From: Streptomonospora nanhaiensis
GTDB lineage: Bacteria > Actinomycetota > Actinomycetes > Streptosporangiales > Streptosporangiaceae
Direction of reading: 5' to 3'
DNA: 64,000 nt
Assembly (NCBI RefSeq): GCF_026642255.1
Contig: NZ_CP113264.1
Coordinates: 2,170,001-2,234,000 of the forward strand
Of this stretch, positions 1 to 8,065 are shown in pieces. The number at the start of each line of letters is the position of its first letter. Position 1 is the first letter of the stretch. The translations under genes and the position numbers were made by a program. The notes under the pieces were generated by a model. It saw nothing but the letters and a program-made list of their open reading frames with translations. It did not search any database and was not told the DNA's origin.

Positions 1-408
1 ACCCCGTCCGACGAGCGCACCGACGTCCTCCCGCACCTGGGCTCCCCCTCGCACGGGAGCGAGGAGCCCACGGACGTCCTCCCCCACCTGGAGGCGCAGC
101 GCACCGGGCGGGAGAGGCCGACCGACGTCCTTCCCCACCTCCCCTCCGGGCAGGAGGTGGAGCCGACGCGTCAGCTCCCGCACCTGGGCGGTGCCGGAAC
201 GGGTGAGGAGGGCTCCGAGCCGGGGCCGGGCAGCGGCGCCGCGGCCGACGGCGACCCCGACCCCGACGCCCCCGCGGGACCGCGCTCCAGCGTGCACCGG
301 GCCGCCCGGCAGTTCTTCGAACAGGGCGGCGGGGCCCTCGGGATCGCGGTCCGCCGCTCCCGCCGCGCCGCCCCCTCCACCCGCCGCCCGCACTCGAACA
401 AGCCCTGA
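1..408 (+). CDS. C-terminal part of a repeat-containing protein (5' end outside window)
   Basis: This frame is open from the first base and stops at 406-408, so only the last 135 residues are visible. The N-terminal half contains a short unit, TDVLPHL, three times (about residues 8-14, 25-31 and 42-48) and a fourth degenerate copy, TRQLPHL, at about residues 55-61, usually preceded by Pro or Arg and spaced 13-17 residues apart. A Gly/Pro/Asp-rich low-complexity stretch follows, and the end is basic (RSSVHRAARQFFEQ, then many Arg). I do not recognise the family. The repeats resemble short linear motifs in a disordered tail rather than a folded domain; this is inference. Confidence 0.6.
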   Translation, partial: TPSDERTDVLPHLGSPSHGSEEPTDVLPHLEAQRTGRERPTDVLPHLPSGQEVEPTRQLPHLGGAGTGEEGSEPGPGSGAAADGDPDPDAPAGPRSSVHRAARQFFEQGGGALGIAVRRSRRAAPSTRRPHSNKP

Positions 409-416
409 CACCCGCC

Positions 417-445
417 GGGGGCGCGGGCACGGAGCCCGCGCCCGC
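417..445. terminator. GC-rich hairpin after the edge gene
   Basis: A ten-base arm (GGGCGCGGGC) pairs with GCCCGCGCCC at 434-443 around a five-base loop. It lies between the stop of the left-edge gene (+) and the stop of the PhoD-like gene (-). There is no T-tract, so its terminator role is inferred from position and stem strength. Confidence 0.45.
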
Positions 446-518
446 GCCCCCGGCGCCGGTGGTCCCCGGCGCAGTGCGGGACGACGGGACGGGCGGCCCC
501 GCCCGGGAAGGGGCGGCC

Positions 519-2177
519 TCAGACCCTCATACGCCGGTGCACGCCGGGCAGCGCGTCGATGCCCCCCTCGGAGGCGTGGTACCAGAGGGCCTCGGCGTCA
601 CGGCCCTCGAAGACCACCTCGCCGATGGTGTTGCCCGCGTAGGTCTTGCCGTCCAGCTTCCAGGACAGGTCGATCCCCGGGACCCGGGCCAGCCGCGTCA
701 GCACCCTGCCGACCACGTGGACGGCGCGGCTCGCCGTCAGGCGCACGACCCGGCGGGTCCCGGCGGAGAGCTGGTTGCACAGGGGCGAGGACACGAGCTG
801 GGTGACCCTGGTCCCGCCCTCGGCGACATGCCGGTGGCGGACGGGGGCCGCGTAGGAGAAGTGCACGTCGCCGCTCAGGAACAGCACGGTCGCGGGGGCG
901 GGACCCCGCTCGCCCCGGGCCGCCGCGCCGACGGCGTCGCCCAGGCGGCGCATCGAGTACTGGAAGGCGCCCCAGTGCTCCAGGTCCATCGCCTGCCGCA
1001 GCCGCTCGCCGAGGGGGCGCGGCCACTCGCCCCAGGCGCCGGCGCACACCGCCTCGTTCCACGCCTCCAGGTGGTGCACCGCGGAGGGCAGCACGACCGG
1101 GACGGTCGAGGCGACCACCACGTGGTCGGGGCCCCCGGCCAGGTTCTCGTCCAGCCACTCGTGCCCCTCCGCGCCGAGGATCGACCGCGACCCCTCGTGG
1201 ACGGCGTCCTCCCCGAGCGCGCGGGAGCAGCGGGTGTCCGCCATCAGGACCCGCACGGAGCCCACGTCGTAGCGGTGGCTCCACCGGTAGGAGGACGGTT
1301 CGTCGTGCGCCAGCAGGGCGAACCCGTCGACCGCGTCGGCGGCGTCCCCGCTCGCGTCGCGGACGCGGGCCCAGAGCGGGTCCTTGGACCGGGCTTCCGC
1401 GGACAGGTTGCCCAGGTGCTGGTAGACCCAGTAGGCCCCCAGCCCGCTGGTGATCCGCCTGCGCCACCACGGGCGGCCGTCCATGGCGCCGCGCCACGCC
1501 TCCGAGGTGTTCCAGTCGTCGCGGATGTCGTGGTCGTCGAAGATCATCAGCGTCGGCACGGTGGACAGCAGCCACCGCACGGGGGGATCGGTCCACGCCT
1601 GCCGGTACAGCTCGGCGTACTCGCCGTAGTGGACGACCTCGTCCCCCGGGGCCCCGTCGGGGACGGCCGGCCCGCGCACCGACGCCAGGAAGGAGCGCAT
1701 CGGCTCCTCCAGCTCGTCGGCGTACACCTGGTCGCCGATGAGGAGGAGGACGAGGTTGCCGTCGACCTCCTCGCGGGCCAGCCGCCGGGCGGTGGCGCGG
1801 AGCATGTCCGGGCCGTACCGCACGACCCCCTCGGGCGTGTCGCCCGTCGGCCTGCGGCACGAGCCGTACAGCAGCCGCGTGGGCCCCTCCGGGGCCGTCG
1901 TGCGCAGGACGCTGGGCGGAAAGGGGCTGTCCGGCTCGGGCCACACCCGGTCCTCGCCCAGGAAGACCTCGTAGGGCAGGGCCGCGCCCTCCGGGAGCCC
2001 GGTGATTTCGCACACGGCGTAGTGGTGCCCGTGCACGGTGAAGGTCTCCGAGGCGGCCGTCACGGCTCCGTCGACCCGGATCCGCACGGTGCAGGGGGTG
2101 TCGGTCTCCACCCACACCGTCGCCGTGGTCGGTCCCGCGTGACGCAGCAGTGGGCCCAAACGTAAAGAAGCAGTCAC
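519..2177 (-). CDS. PhoD-like metallophosphatase (alkaline phosphatase D family)
   Basis: The 552-residue product reads as a PhoD-type metallophosphoesterase that hydrolyses phosphate esters using bound metal ions. Visible hallmarks are an N-terminal beta-sandwich-like region (GPLLRHAGPTTATVWVE), YGSCRRP, LLIGDQVYADEL (metal-binding Asp), MIFDDHDIRDDWN, the late FLSGDVHFSY with the Asp-Val-His metal site, and VTQLVSSPLCN. The GTG at 2175-2177 is chosen because AGGAGG lies at 2185-2190, seven bases upstream; a longer frame to 2276 has no such site. No signal peptide or twin-arginine motif follows this start, so this copy is probably cytoplasmic, unlike classic secreted PhoD. It is divergent from yjbQ. 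Confidence 0.85.
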   Translation of the reverse strand: MTASLRLGPLLRHAGPTTATVWVETDTPCTVRIRVDGAVTAASETFTVHGHHYAVCEITGLPEGAALPYEVFLGEDRVWPEPDSPFPPSVLRTTAPEGPTRLLYGSCRRPTGDTPEGVVRYGPDMLRATARRLAREEVDGNLVLLLIGDQVYADELEEPMRSFLASVRGPAVPDGAPGDEVVHYGEYAELYRQAWTDPPVRWLLSTVPTLMIFDDHDIRDDWNTSEAWRGAMDGRPWWRRRITSGLGAYWVYQHLGNLSAEARSKDPLWARVRDASGDAADAVDGFALLAHDEPSSYRWSHRYDVGSVRVLMADTRCSRALGEDAVHEGSRSILGAEGHEWLDENLAGGPDHVVVASTVPVVLPSAVHHLEAWNEAVCAGAWGEWPRPLGERLRQAMDLEHWGAFQYSMRRLGDAVGAAARGERGPAPATVLFLSGDVHFSYAAPVRHRHVAEGGTRVTQLVSSPLCNQLSAGTRRVVRLTASRAVHVVGRVLTRLARVPGIDLSWKLDGKTYAGNTIGEVVFEGRDAEALWYHASEGGIDALPGVHRRMRV

Positions 2178-2305
2178 CCTTTGCCCTCCTTTGGACCAGG
2201 TTCGCACATGTGGCGGACGAGTATGACGTGCGCCGACCTGCGCAGTTGAGCGCGGGTGCCACCGGGATGGTTGCACGAGGGCCGCACCTGCGCGAAGGTG
2301 GCGCT

Positions 2306-2716
2306 ATGCGGACACAGATCCTTGAGCTGCACACCGGTGGATCGGAGAGCATCACCGACATCACGCGGGAGTGCGGTGACTTCGTCGCCGAGACCGGAGG
2401 CGACGGACTGCTCAACGTGTTCGTCCCGCACGCGACGGCGGGCGTGGCGATCATCGAACTCGGTGCGGGGTCCGACGACGACCTCCTCGCCTCCCTGGAC
2501 GACCTGCTGCCGGCCGACGACCGGTGGCGGCACAAGCACGGCTCCCGGGGCCACGGGAGATCACACGTGATGCCCGCGTTCATCGCGCCCCAGACCACCG
2601 TTCCGGTGCTCTCGGGCCGCCTCGAACTGGGAACATGGCAGTCGATCGCCGTTGTCGACCTGAACGTGGACAACCCGGACCGCCTGGTCCGGCTGTCCTA
2701 CCTCTCGTCCTCATGA
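2306..2716 (+). CDS. YjbQ/UPF0047 family protein
   Basis: The 136-residue protein matches the single-domain YjbQ (UPF0047) family, whose members are small, usually trimeric and have been linked to a weak thiamine-phosphate synthase side activity; the physiological role is unclear. The visible family signature is LLNVFVPHATAGVAIIE near residues 37-53, the WRHKHGSRGHGRSH segment and the late LSGRLELGTWQSIAVVDLN. The ATG at 2306 is preferred to an upstream in-frame start at 2150 because family homology begins there (MRTQILELHT) and GAAGGTGG precedes it. The upstream start would also run into the divergent phosphatase promoter region. Confidence 0.85.
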   Translation: MRTQILELHTGGSESITDITRECGDFVAETGGDGLLNVFVPHATAGVAIIELGAGSDDDLLASLDDLLPADDRWRHKHGSRGHGRSHVMPAFIAPQTTVPVLSGRLELGTWQSIAVVDLNVDNPDRLVRLSYLSSS

Positions 2717-2908
2717 TTCCCGCCGCGGGTGACCGGGACCGGGACGGGGTTTGGGAGCGCGTTGACGGAACATGCCACTAGCGTGTGAACTAGGCCATCA
2801 GCGATGGTTACGGACCCACGTGACGGGCCGCGAAATGGCCCGGCATCGTTGTGACAACTGCCCAGTGCAGGCAAGATTGAGAAAAACCATCTGTGGAGGA
2901 GAACTTTC

Positions 2909-3334
2909 GTGAGCGCGACCGCGGGCCAGGCACAGAGCGAACGTGGCTTGGCTGACCGACTCGGATTCAAGCCGGGTCAGGTGGTGCAGGAATTCGGCTT
3001 CGACGACGACGTCGACGAGGGCCTGCGCGCATCCATCACCGAACTCACCGGTGAGGAGCTGGTCGACGAGGACTTCGACGGAGACGTCGACGCGGCACTG
3101 CTGTGGTGGCGGTCCGACGAGGAGGAGGACCTCACCGACGCGCTGATGGACACGGTGACCACCATCGCCGACGGCGGGACCATCCTGGTGCTGACCCCGA
3201 AGGCGGGACGTGAGCTCCACGTGTCCCCGAACGACGTCGCGGAGGCCGCTTCGACGTCGGGCCTGTCCCAGACGAGCGCGGTCAGCATCGGCGCCGACTG
3301 GTCGGGTACGCGCCTGGTCGTTCCCAAGCGGTGA
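2909..3334 (+). CDS. DUF3052 family protein
   Basis: This is a 141-residue acidic protein of the actinobacterial DUF3052 family, function unknown. Recognisable pieces are RLGFKPGQVVQEFGFDDDVD, the acidic middle (WWRSDEEEDLTDALMD), GGTILVLTPKAGRE and the end SIGADWSGTRLVVPKR. The GTG start is supported by GGAGGAG at 2895-2901. In other actinobacteria this gene commonly sits beside a peroxiredoxin and aceE; here the peroxiredoxin is the next gene downstream, 130 bases away, and aceE is not in the window. A TTGACG at 2762-2767 could be a -35 element in the roughly 190-base leader, but I see no convincing -10. Confidence 0.88.
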   Translation: MSATAGQAQSERGLADRLGFKPGQVVQEFGFDDDVDEGLRASITELTGEELVDEDFDGDVDAALLWWRSDEEEDLTDALMDTVTTIADGGTILVLTPKAGRELHVSPNDVAEAASTSGLSQTSAVSIGADWSGTRLVVPKR

Positions 3335-3464
3335 CGTCCACCACCCGTACCGGGTGAGGCATCCGGTGCCGCGCGTCCCAGAGGCGGGCGCGCGGCGCTG
3401 AGGGGCGTCCGTCAGCAGACGGCCGCCGTCCCCGGCCCGAGCGCCGCCGAACACGAACGCGACC

Positions 3465-3935
3465 ATGAGCGATCCCATCACCGCGGGCGCGGTCGCGCCC
3501 GACTTCACCCTCCAGGACCAGTACGGGCGCGACACGGCCCTGGCCGACCTGCGCGGCCGGCCCGTGCTCGTGGTCTTCTACCCGCTGGCGTTCTCCGGCG
3601 TGTGCTCGGGGGAGCTCGCCGACCTGAGCGAACGCCACTCCGAGTTCGAGGAGCTGGGAGCCGAGGTCCTGGCGGTGTCGGTGGACTCGGTGTTCGCCCT
3701 GCGCACCTGGTCCGACCGCGAGGGGTTCCCGTTCGCGCTGCTGTCGGACTTCTGGCCGCACGGCGGCGTCGCCGAGGCCTACGGGGTCCTCGACCCCCGG
3801 CGCGGGGTCGCCCGGCGGGGCACCTTCCTGGTCGGCGCCGACGGCGTCGTCCGCTGGTCGACGGTCTCCCCGGCCTCCCGGCCGCGCGACACGGACGAGT
3901 ACCTGGCGCGGTTGCGGGAGCACGCCGGAGCCTGA
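3465..3935 (+). CDS. 1-Cys peroxiredoxin, AhpE-like
   Basis: The 156-residue thioredoxin-fold protein reduces hydroperoxides in the cytoplasm. The peroxidatic site reads FYPLAFSGVCSGEL, with Cys47 as the only cysteine, so this is a one-cysteine type as in mycobacterial AhpE and must be recycled by an external thiol. Other family features are APDFTLQDQYG at the N-terminus and the late GTFLVGADGVVRW strand with conserved Arg. The ATG at 3465 lies right at the start of family homology; no strong ribosome site is seen. It follows DUF3052 in the same direction. Confidence 0.9.
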   Translation: MSDPITAGAVAPDFTLQDQYGRDTALADLRGRPVLVVFYPLAFSGVCSGELADLSERHSEFEELGAEVLAVSVDSVFALRTWSDREGFPFALLSDFWPHGGVAEAYGVLDPRRGVARRGTFLVGADGVVRWSTVSPASRPRDTDEYLARLREHAGA

Positions 3936-3979
3936 GGCGCGGCGGCCACCGCGAACCGGTATGATCTCGTGCGACGCAC

Positions 3980-4053
3980 GGGCGCGTAGCTCAGTTGGTT
4001 AGAGCAATTGCCTTACAAGCAATAGGTCAGGGGTTCGAGTCCCTTCGCGCCCA
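3980..4053 (+). tRNA. tRNA-Val (anticodon TAC)
   Basis: The 74 bases fold into a full cloverleaf. The acceptor arm GGGCGCG pairs with CGCGCCC, the D arm is GCTC/GAGC, the anticodon arm ATTGC/GCAAT encloses the loop CTTACAA, and the T arm carries TTCGAGT. The loop places TAC at positions 34-36, so the tRNA reads GUA-type valine codons. CCA is not encoded (the sequence continues CGG). A stem with T-rich downstream bases follows at 4061. Confidence 0.95.
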
Positions 4054-4060
4054 CGGACTC

Positions 4061-4107
4061 AGGACGACCCTGCTCGGGGGCCTTCGGCCGCCTCGCCGGG
4101 TCGTCCT
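4061..4107 (+). terminator. terminator after tRNA-Val
   Basis: AGGACGACCC at 4061-4070 pairs perfectly with GGGTCGTCCT at 4098-4107 around a loop that is itself GC-rich, followed by TCGTGTCT. It lies seven bases past the tRNA, a typical position for an intrinsic tRNA terminator. Confidence 0.75.
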
Positions 4108-4286
4108 TCGTGTCTCCCGGGGGGAGACCCCCGAACCCCCCGAGGTACCCCCCTCTGGTCGGGGTCGCGCTGATCGGCGACGTGGGCGGGACACTCTCTC
4201 ACAACGCGGGGCTTCGCCCCGGGGGTTGTAGTTGGGTTGCCCAGGGCCCACTCCACTCGGGAACGACCCTGGTCCCGTGTGAACGG

Positions 4287-4318
4287 GACGCCCTCACGGC
4301 TAAGGCCGTGAGGGCGTC
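4287..4318. terminator. 14-bp perfect stem, terminator of the small Cys-rich gene
   Basis: GACGCCCTCACGGC at 4287-4300 pairs without mismatch with 4305-4318 around the loop TAAG. It sits ten bases beyond the stop of the minus-strand gene at 4328 and could also stop read-through from the tRNA. The 4108-4286 stretch before it holds a small GTCTCCC/GGGAGAC hairpin and no credible gene. Confidence 0.7.
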
Positions 4319-4327
4319 GTGCGACGT

Positions 4328-4633
4328 CTAACGAGTGTTGGCCTCGCGCACCCGGCGGAGTGCCAGGAGCCGGTCCCGGTGGCGACGCCCGCGGTTGCCG
4401 GCCCTGTTGTAGGCCTGCCAGGAGGCGGTACAGGCGCGCTTGTGGCACCCGGCGCAGCATCCGTGCCTGAAGAGCATGACGTCGGGGTGCTCCCAGCGGC
4501 AACGCGTCCCCGGTTCCTTGCGGGTCGGGGCGGGAGGCAGGTCGCAGTCGCCACGGGTGTGGTCGTGGACCGCTACCGGACCGTGTTCGCGCTGGCGCAC
4601 CCACAGCGGTTTGGTCTTGTCCGTACGGGACAT
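4328..4633 (-). CDS. small Cys/His-rich conserved actinobacterial protein
   Basis: The 101-residue product begins MSRTDKTKPLWVRQREH and contains HDHTRGDCDLP, a Cys at about residue 45, and the cluster CCAGCHKRAC near residues 59-68, then a very basic tail (NRGRRHRDRLLALRRVRE). The Cys/His spacing suggests a small zinc-binding fold, which is inference. Proteins with the same opening are common hypotheticals in actinomycetes. The ATG at 4631-4633 is preferred over the long upstream extension because AAAGGAA lies just before it and the extension looks like read-through of a regulatory region. Confidence 0.75.
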   Translation of the reverse strand: MSRTDKTKPLWVRQREHGPVAVHDHTRGDCDLPPAPTRKEPGTRCRWEHPDVMLFRHGCCAGCHKRACTASWQAYNRAGNRGRRHRDRLLALRRVREANTR

Positions 4634-4919
4634 CTCGTTCCTTTCGGAACCCGCCGCCCGTGCTCCCGGAACCTCCGGGCGGGCGGCTGGGGCGAGAGAC
4701 CCATCACCGACACCTCCTCGAACCGTCTTCGGCCGTACGCCCGCCATCCTACGGCCCCGGCACTTCGCCGCCGTGCCCCGGGTCGCGGTCGCCCGGCCGG
4801 GGCCGTTCGCGAGAACCCGTCCGATCCCTCCGGGCGTGAGCCCTCCCACCCCCGCCGGTACGCCCGCCGGCCGCGGCGGGAGCCTGCGGACGCCCCGCCG
4901 GGCCCTCATCGGGGAGCTA

Positions 4920-4935
4920 CAACCGGTTGCACCAA
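4920..4935. promoter_or_regulatory. distal LacI-type operator candidate
   Basis: CAACCGGTTG is a perfect palindrome followed by CACCAA. The same downstream bases follow the second operator at 5027, so the two sites share the pattern CAA(A/C)CG(G/T)TTGCACCAA. It lies about 200 bases before the pectate lyase start, a distance compatible with DNA looping. Confidence 0.55.
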
Positions 4936-5025
4936 TAGAGGTACTCGGTCCCGATTTTCGATGTGAAATTACCATAAACCCGCAGTACAACAGGCTTGTG
5001 GAGAACAATGGGCGCTTCCCCTTCC

Positions 5026-5043
5026 TGCAAACGTTTGCACCAA
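5026..5043. promoter_or_regulatory. LacI-type operator, TGCAAACGTTTGCA
   Basis: A 14-base perfect palindrome with central CG, the typical shape of a LacI/GalR-family site, ends at 5039 and is followed by CCAA as in the distal copy. It lies just upstream of the -35 element at 5050. Confidence 0.7.
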
Positions 5044-5049
5044 CACCTC

Positions 5050-5077
5050 TTGACATGGAAAGCGCTTTCTCTACTCT
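5050..5077 (+). promoter_or_regulatory. pectate lyase promoter with embedded operator
   Basis: TTGACA at 5050-5055 is followed after 16 bases by TACTCT at 5072-5077, a good housekeeping-type promoter. Within the spacer lies GAAAGCGCTTTC (5058-5069), a 12-base perfect palindrome with central CG, like operators of LacI-family regulators of plant-polymer hydrolases. Binding there would block RNA polymerase. Confidence 0.75.
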
Positions 5078-5123
5078 CGAGTGAAGCAGGTCACATGCTT
5101 GTGCTCCAGAAGAAGGGTGAGCA

Positions 5124-6683
5124 GTGAGACGATCAATCACGCGTGGGCTCGTGTCGACGCTGGCCGCCGCGGCCGTGGTGGCGGGCGGTCTGGCCCTGCC
5201 GATGGCCTCGGCATCGGCGCAGACCGGCAGCGCCACGGGTTACGCGACGCAGAACGGCGGGACCACCGGAGGCGCGGGCGGCCAGACGGTACGGGCCACG
5301 ACCGGGACCCAGATCCACGAGGCCCTGTGCAACCGGCCCAGCACCAGCACCCCGATCGTCATCGAGGTGCAGGGAACCATCAACCACGGCAACACCTCGA
5401 AGGTGTCGGGGACCGGTTGCGAGACCGCCGACGACGTGATCGAGCTCAAGAAGATCAGCAACGTCACCATCGTCGGCACCGGCAGCGGGGCCGTGTTCGA
5501 CCAGCTGGGCATCCACATCCGGGAGTCCAGCAACATCATCATCCAGAACGTGACCGTCCGGAACGTCAAGAAGTCCGGCTCGCCCACGTCCAACGGCGGT
5601 GACGCCATCGGGATGGAGAGCGGAGTCCGCAACGTCTGGGTCGACCACGTCACCCTGGAGGCGTCGGGCGGGGAGTCGGAGGGCTACGACGGCCTCTTCG
5701 ACATGAAGAACAACACCCAGTACGTCACCCTCTCCTACAGCATCCTGCGCAACTCCGGCCGCGGCGGCCTGGTCGGGTCCAGCGAGAGCGACCGCTCGAA
5801 CGGGTACGTCACGTACCACCACAACCGGTTCGAGAACCTCGACTCGCGCGCGCCCCTGCTCCGCGGCGGCGTCGGGCACATGTACAGCAACCACTACGCG
5901 GACATCCACGAGTCCGGCATCAACTCCCGGGCCGGGGCCAGGGCGAAGGTGGAGAACAACTACTTCGAGGACTCCAAGGACGTCCTGGGCACCTTCTACA
6001 CCGATGAGAGGGGGACCTGGGAGGTCGGCGGCAACGTCTTCGACAACGTGACCTGGTCCAGCCCGGGCGACTCGAACTACCCCGCCGGGCCCAACCCGCA
6101 GTCCACCACGTCGGTGAGCATCCCGTACTCCTACGACCTCGACGACGCCGGCTGCGTGCCGACCGTGCTGAACCAGACCGCGGGCGCGGGCCAGGGCAAC
6201 CGGGTCTCGGACGGCAACTGCGAGGCGGAGGAGCCGACCGACCCGGACCCGACGGACCCGGACCCGACCGACCCCGACCCGACGGACCCCGACCCCGACC
6301 CGACCGACCCGCCCGAGGGGACCAACCTCAGCATCGGGGCCGGCGCCGACGGCTCCGGCAAGGCCAGCGGGACCGGCTACGGGAACGTCGTCGACGGCGA
6401 CATGGGCACCTACTGGTCGCCGAGCGGCTCGACCGGCCGCGTCTCGGTCAAGTGGGGCTCCGGCACCACGGTGTCCTCGGTCAACATCCGCGAGGCGGCC
6501 GGGGCCGAGGGCAACATCGGTTCCTGGCGGCTCGTGAACCACGACACCGGCGCCGTCCTGGCCACCGGGCGCGGAGCGGGCGTCATCACCTTCGCCCCGA
6601 CGACGCTCCGGAAGATCAACTTCGAGATCACCGGCTCGAACGGCACACCGCGCGTCGCCGAGTTCGAGACCTACGGCGGCTAG
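5124..6683 (+). CDS. secreted pectate lyase (PL1) with C-terminal carbohydrate-binding domain
   Basis: This 519-residue enzyme should cleave polygalacturonate by beta-elimination outside the cell. Residues 1-32 form a Sec signal peptide ending near ASASA. A PL1 right-handed beta-helix follows, with NVWVDHVTLE, YDGLFDMKNNTQYVTLSYS, YHHNRFENLDSRAPLLRG (the Arg-x-Pro-x-x-Arg region with the catalytic arginine) and VENNYFEDSKD. A Pro-Thr-Asp repeat linker spans about residues 366-395, and the last 120 residues look like a galactose-binding-like beta-sandwich (F5/8C type). The GTG start has GAAGGG upstream. Regulation by a LacI-type repressor is inferred from the operators at 4920-5077; no lacI gene is in the window. 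Confidence 0.92.
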   Translation: MRRSITRGLVSTLAAAAVVAGGLALPMASASAQTGSATGYATQNGGTTGGAGGQTVRATTGTQIHEALCNRPSTSTPIVIEVQGTINHGNTSKVSGTGCETADDVIELKKISNVTIVGTGSGAVFDQLGIHIRESSNIIIQNVTVRNVKKSGSPTSNGGDAIGMESGVRNVWVDHVTLEASGGESEGYDGLFDMKNNTQYVTLSYSILRNSGRGGLVGSSESDRSNGYVTYHHNRFENLDSRAPLLRGGVGHMYSNHYADIHESGINSRAGARAKVENNYFEDSKDVLGTFYTDERGTWEVGGNVFDNVTWSSPGDSNYPAGPNPQSTTSVSIPYSYDLDDAGCVPTVLNQTAGAGQGNRVSDGNCEAEEPTDPDPTDPDPTDPDPTDPDPDPTDPPEGTNLSIGAGADGSGKASGTGYGNVVDGDMGTYWSPSGSTGRVSVKWGSGTTVSSVNIREAAGAEGNIGSWRLVNHDTGAVLATGRGAGVITFAPTTLRKINFEITGSNGTPRVAEFETYGG

Positions 6684-6688
6684 CCGCC

Positions 6689-6713
6689 GGGCGGCGGGGG
6701 ACACCCGCCGCCC
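6689..6713 (+). terminator. terminator after pectate lyase
   Basis: GGGCGGCGGG (6689-6698) pairs with CCCGCCGCCC (6704-6713) over a five-base loop, six bases beyond the stop codon. Confidence 0.65.
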
Positions 6714-6787
6714 CGCGGTGACGGTCGGCGGCAGAGGGGCCGACCCGTGACCGGTCCGGCCGAGAGCACCCGAACCGGCCGGACCCC

Positions 6788-6822
6788 GGCCGACCCGTCC
6801 GGACGAACCGGGCGGGTCGGCC
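6788..6822. terminator. hairpin between convergent lyase and reductase genes
   Basis: GGCCGACCCG at 6788-6797 pairs with CGGGTCGGCC at 6813-6822. It lies about 50 bases beyond the stop of the minus-strand reductase and is a candidate terminator for it. Confidence 0.5.
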
Positions 6823-6873
6823 GTTCCGCGTGTCGGCGCCGGGCCGGACCCCGCCCGGCGGCGGTCCGCGCGG

Positions 6874-7860
6874 TCAGTGCGCCGCGTCGAGGCGCGAGCG
6901 CTGGTCCGCGGTCAGCTCCAGGTCGACGGCGGCCAGGCTCTCCTCCAGCTGGGCGACGGACGACGCGCCGACCAGGGGGATGATCGGCAGTTCGCCGCCC
7001 ATCTGCCAGGCGAGCACCACCTGGTTCACCGTCGCGCCCGCCTCGCGCGCCACCGCGCGCAGGACCTCCAGGCGGGCCCGGGTGCCGGGGTGGTCGTAGT
7101 CGCGCGGCAGCGGCTTGTCGTCCCGGGTGTAGGCGCCGCCGAGCAGGGGCGAGTACGCGACCAGGACCAGGCCGGGCTCCGCGCGCAGGTAGCCGAGCAG
7201 GTCGGGGCCCGCCGCGGCGATGCTGCCGTCCTGGGACAGGGCGTCGGGGATGTCCGTGCGAGGGCGCAGGTGGCTGTGCTGGTACTGGAGCACCTCGTAG
7301 CCGGGCAGCCCGGAGGCCGCCGCCAGGGCGCGGGCGCGCTCGACCCGCCACGCCGCGTGGTTGCTGACCCCCAGCAGACCCACCGAGCCCTCGGACACGA
7401 GCTCGGCGAACGCCCCGACGGTCTCGGCCACGGGCACGGTTCGGTCCTCGATGTGCGCGTAGAGCAGGTCGAGGGTGTCCATGCCGAGCCGCTCCCTGCT
7501 GCGCTCGGCCGACTCCCGGATGATCTTGGCGGACAGCCCCTCGGGGTTGTCGGTGAAGCTCGTCCCCGGGGAGAGCGGGCGCGCCCCGAGCTTGGTGGCG
7601 ACGACGACCTCCGAGCCGATGCCCCGGCTCCTCCGCCAGCGGCCGAGCAGTTCCTCGCTCTGCCCGCCCTGGCCGCCGTCCGTCCAGAAGGCGTAGTTGC
7701 CGGAGGTGTCGACGAACGTGCCGCCGGCCTCGACGTAGCGGTCCAGGACGGCGAACGACGTCTTCTCGTCGGTCACCGAGCCCATGAGCATCGCGCCCAG
7801 GGCGAGCACGCTCACCTCGCGCCGGGTCCGCGGGTCACTGCCGATGGTGCGGTACCGCAT
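6874..7860 (-). CDS. aldo/keto reductase
   Basis: The 328-residue protein is a (beta/alpha)8 NADPH-dependent aldo/keto reductase, cytoplasmic, substrate unknown. The catalytic set is recognisable: Asp and Tyr in FVDTSGNYAFW, Lys in VVVATKLG and His in LLYAHIEDR. LLGVSNHAAW and the late IIPLVGASSVAQLEE, with the cofactor-binding segment, follow. The ATG at 7858-7860 (MRYRTIG) is chosen because AGGGGA precedes it and family homology starts there; the longer reading upstream is low complexity. It is divergent from an MFS exporter with a palindromic operator between them, suggesting joint control. Confidence 0.88.
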   Translation of the reverse strand: MRYRTIGSDPRTRREVSVLALGAMLMGSVTDEKTSFAVLDRYVEAGGTFVDTSGNYAFWTDGGQGGQSEELLGRWRRSRGIGSEVVVATKLGARPLSPGTSFTDNPEGLSAKIIRESAERSRERLGMDTLDLLYAHIEDRTVPVAETVGAFAELVSEGSVGLLGVSNHAAWRVERARALAAASGLPGYEVLQYQHSHLRPRTDIPDALSQDGSIAAAGPDLLGYLRAEPGLVLVAYSPLLGGAYTRDDKPLPRDYDHPGTRARLEVLRAVAREAGATVNQVVLAWQMGGELPIIPLVGASSVAQLEESLAAVDLELTADQRSRLDAAH

Positions 7861-8065
7861 GGTGGTCCCCTCGGGTCCGGGCCCGCCTGTCGACCGGGCC
7901 TCTGCAGGGAAGTCTGGGTCCTGGAGTGCGCTCCAGGTCAAGTCCCGGCGAGGGCCCTTCCGTGGCCGGGACCGGCCTCCGTGCGGCAGCCGGGACGCCC
8001 GCGCAGGTCGGGGGCGCCCGGTGAGGCGGACCGGAGCCGACCGGACCACGGGTCGGCCGACGTTG

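Larger units (their letters stand above)
4634..5123. other. 490-base gene-free region upstream of the pectate lyase
   Basis: No credible gene lies here. The last 200 bases are clearly less GC-rich than the surroundings and hold three palindromic operator candidates and a promoter, listed separately. The part next to the minus-strand gene shows nothing beyond its ribosome site. Confidence 0.7.

Noticed and set aside
598-2673. 691-codon frame on the minus strand across the phosphatase gene
   Set aside because: Low-complexity Arg/Pro/Gly sequence in the shadow of the PhoD-like gene, with no motif of its own.
2762-2796. TTGACG-based promoter before DUF3052
   Set aside because: No TANNNT element at 16-19 bases, so I did not list it as a promoter.
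4118-4135. GTCTCCC/GGGAGAC hairpin downstream of the tRNA as an attachment site
   Set aside because: No integrase, no duplicated tRNA end and no mobile genes nearby; it is just one of several hairpins in this gap.
6235-6312. Short tandem repeats in the pectate lyase, considered as a CRISPR or microsatellite locus
   Set aside because: They encode the Pro-Thr-Asp linker in frame, a normal feature of multidomain secreted enzymes.
5133-6704. Long minus-strand frame opposite the pectate lyase
   Set aside because: Val/Ala/Gly/Asp-rich shadow of a coding frame with high GC3; the plus frame has a full PL1 signature.
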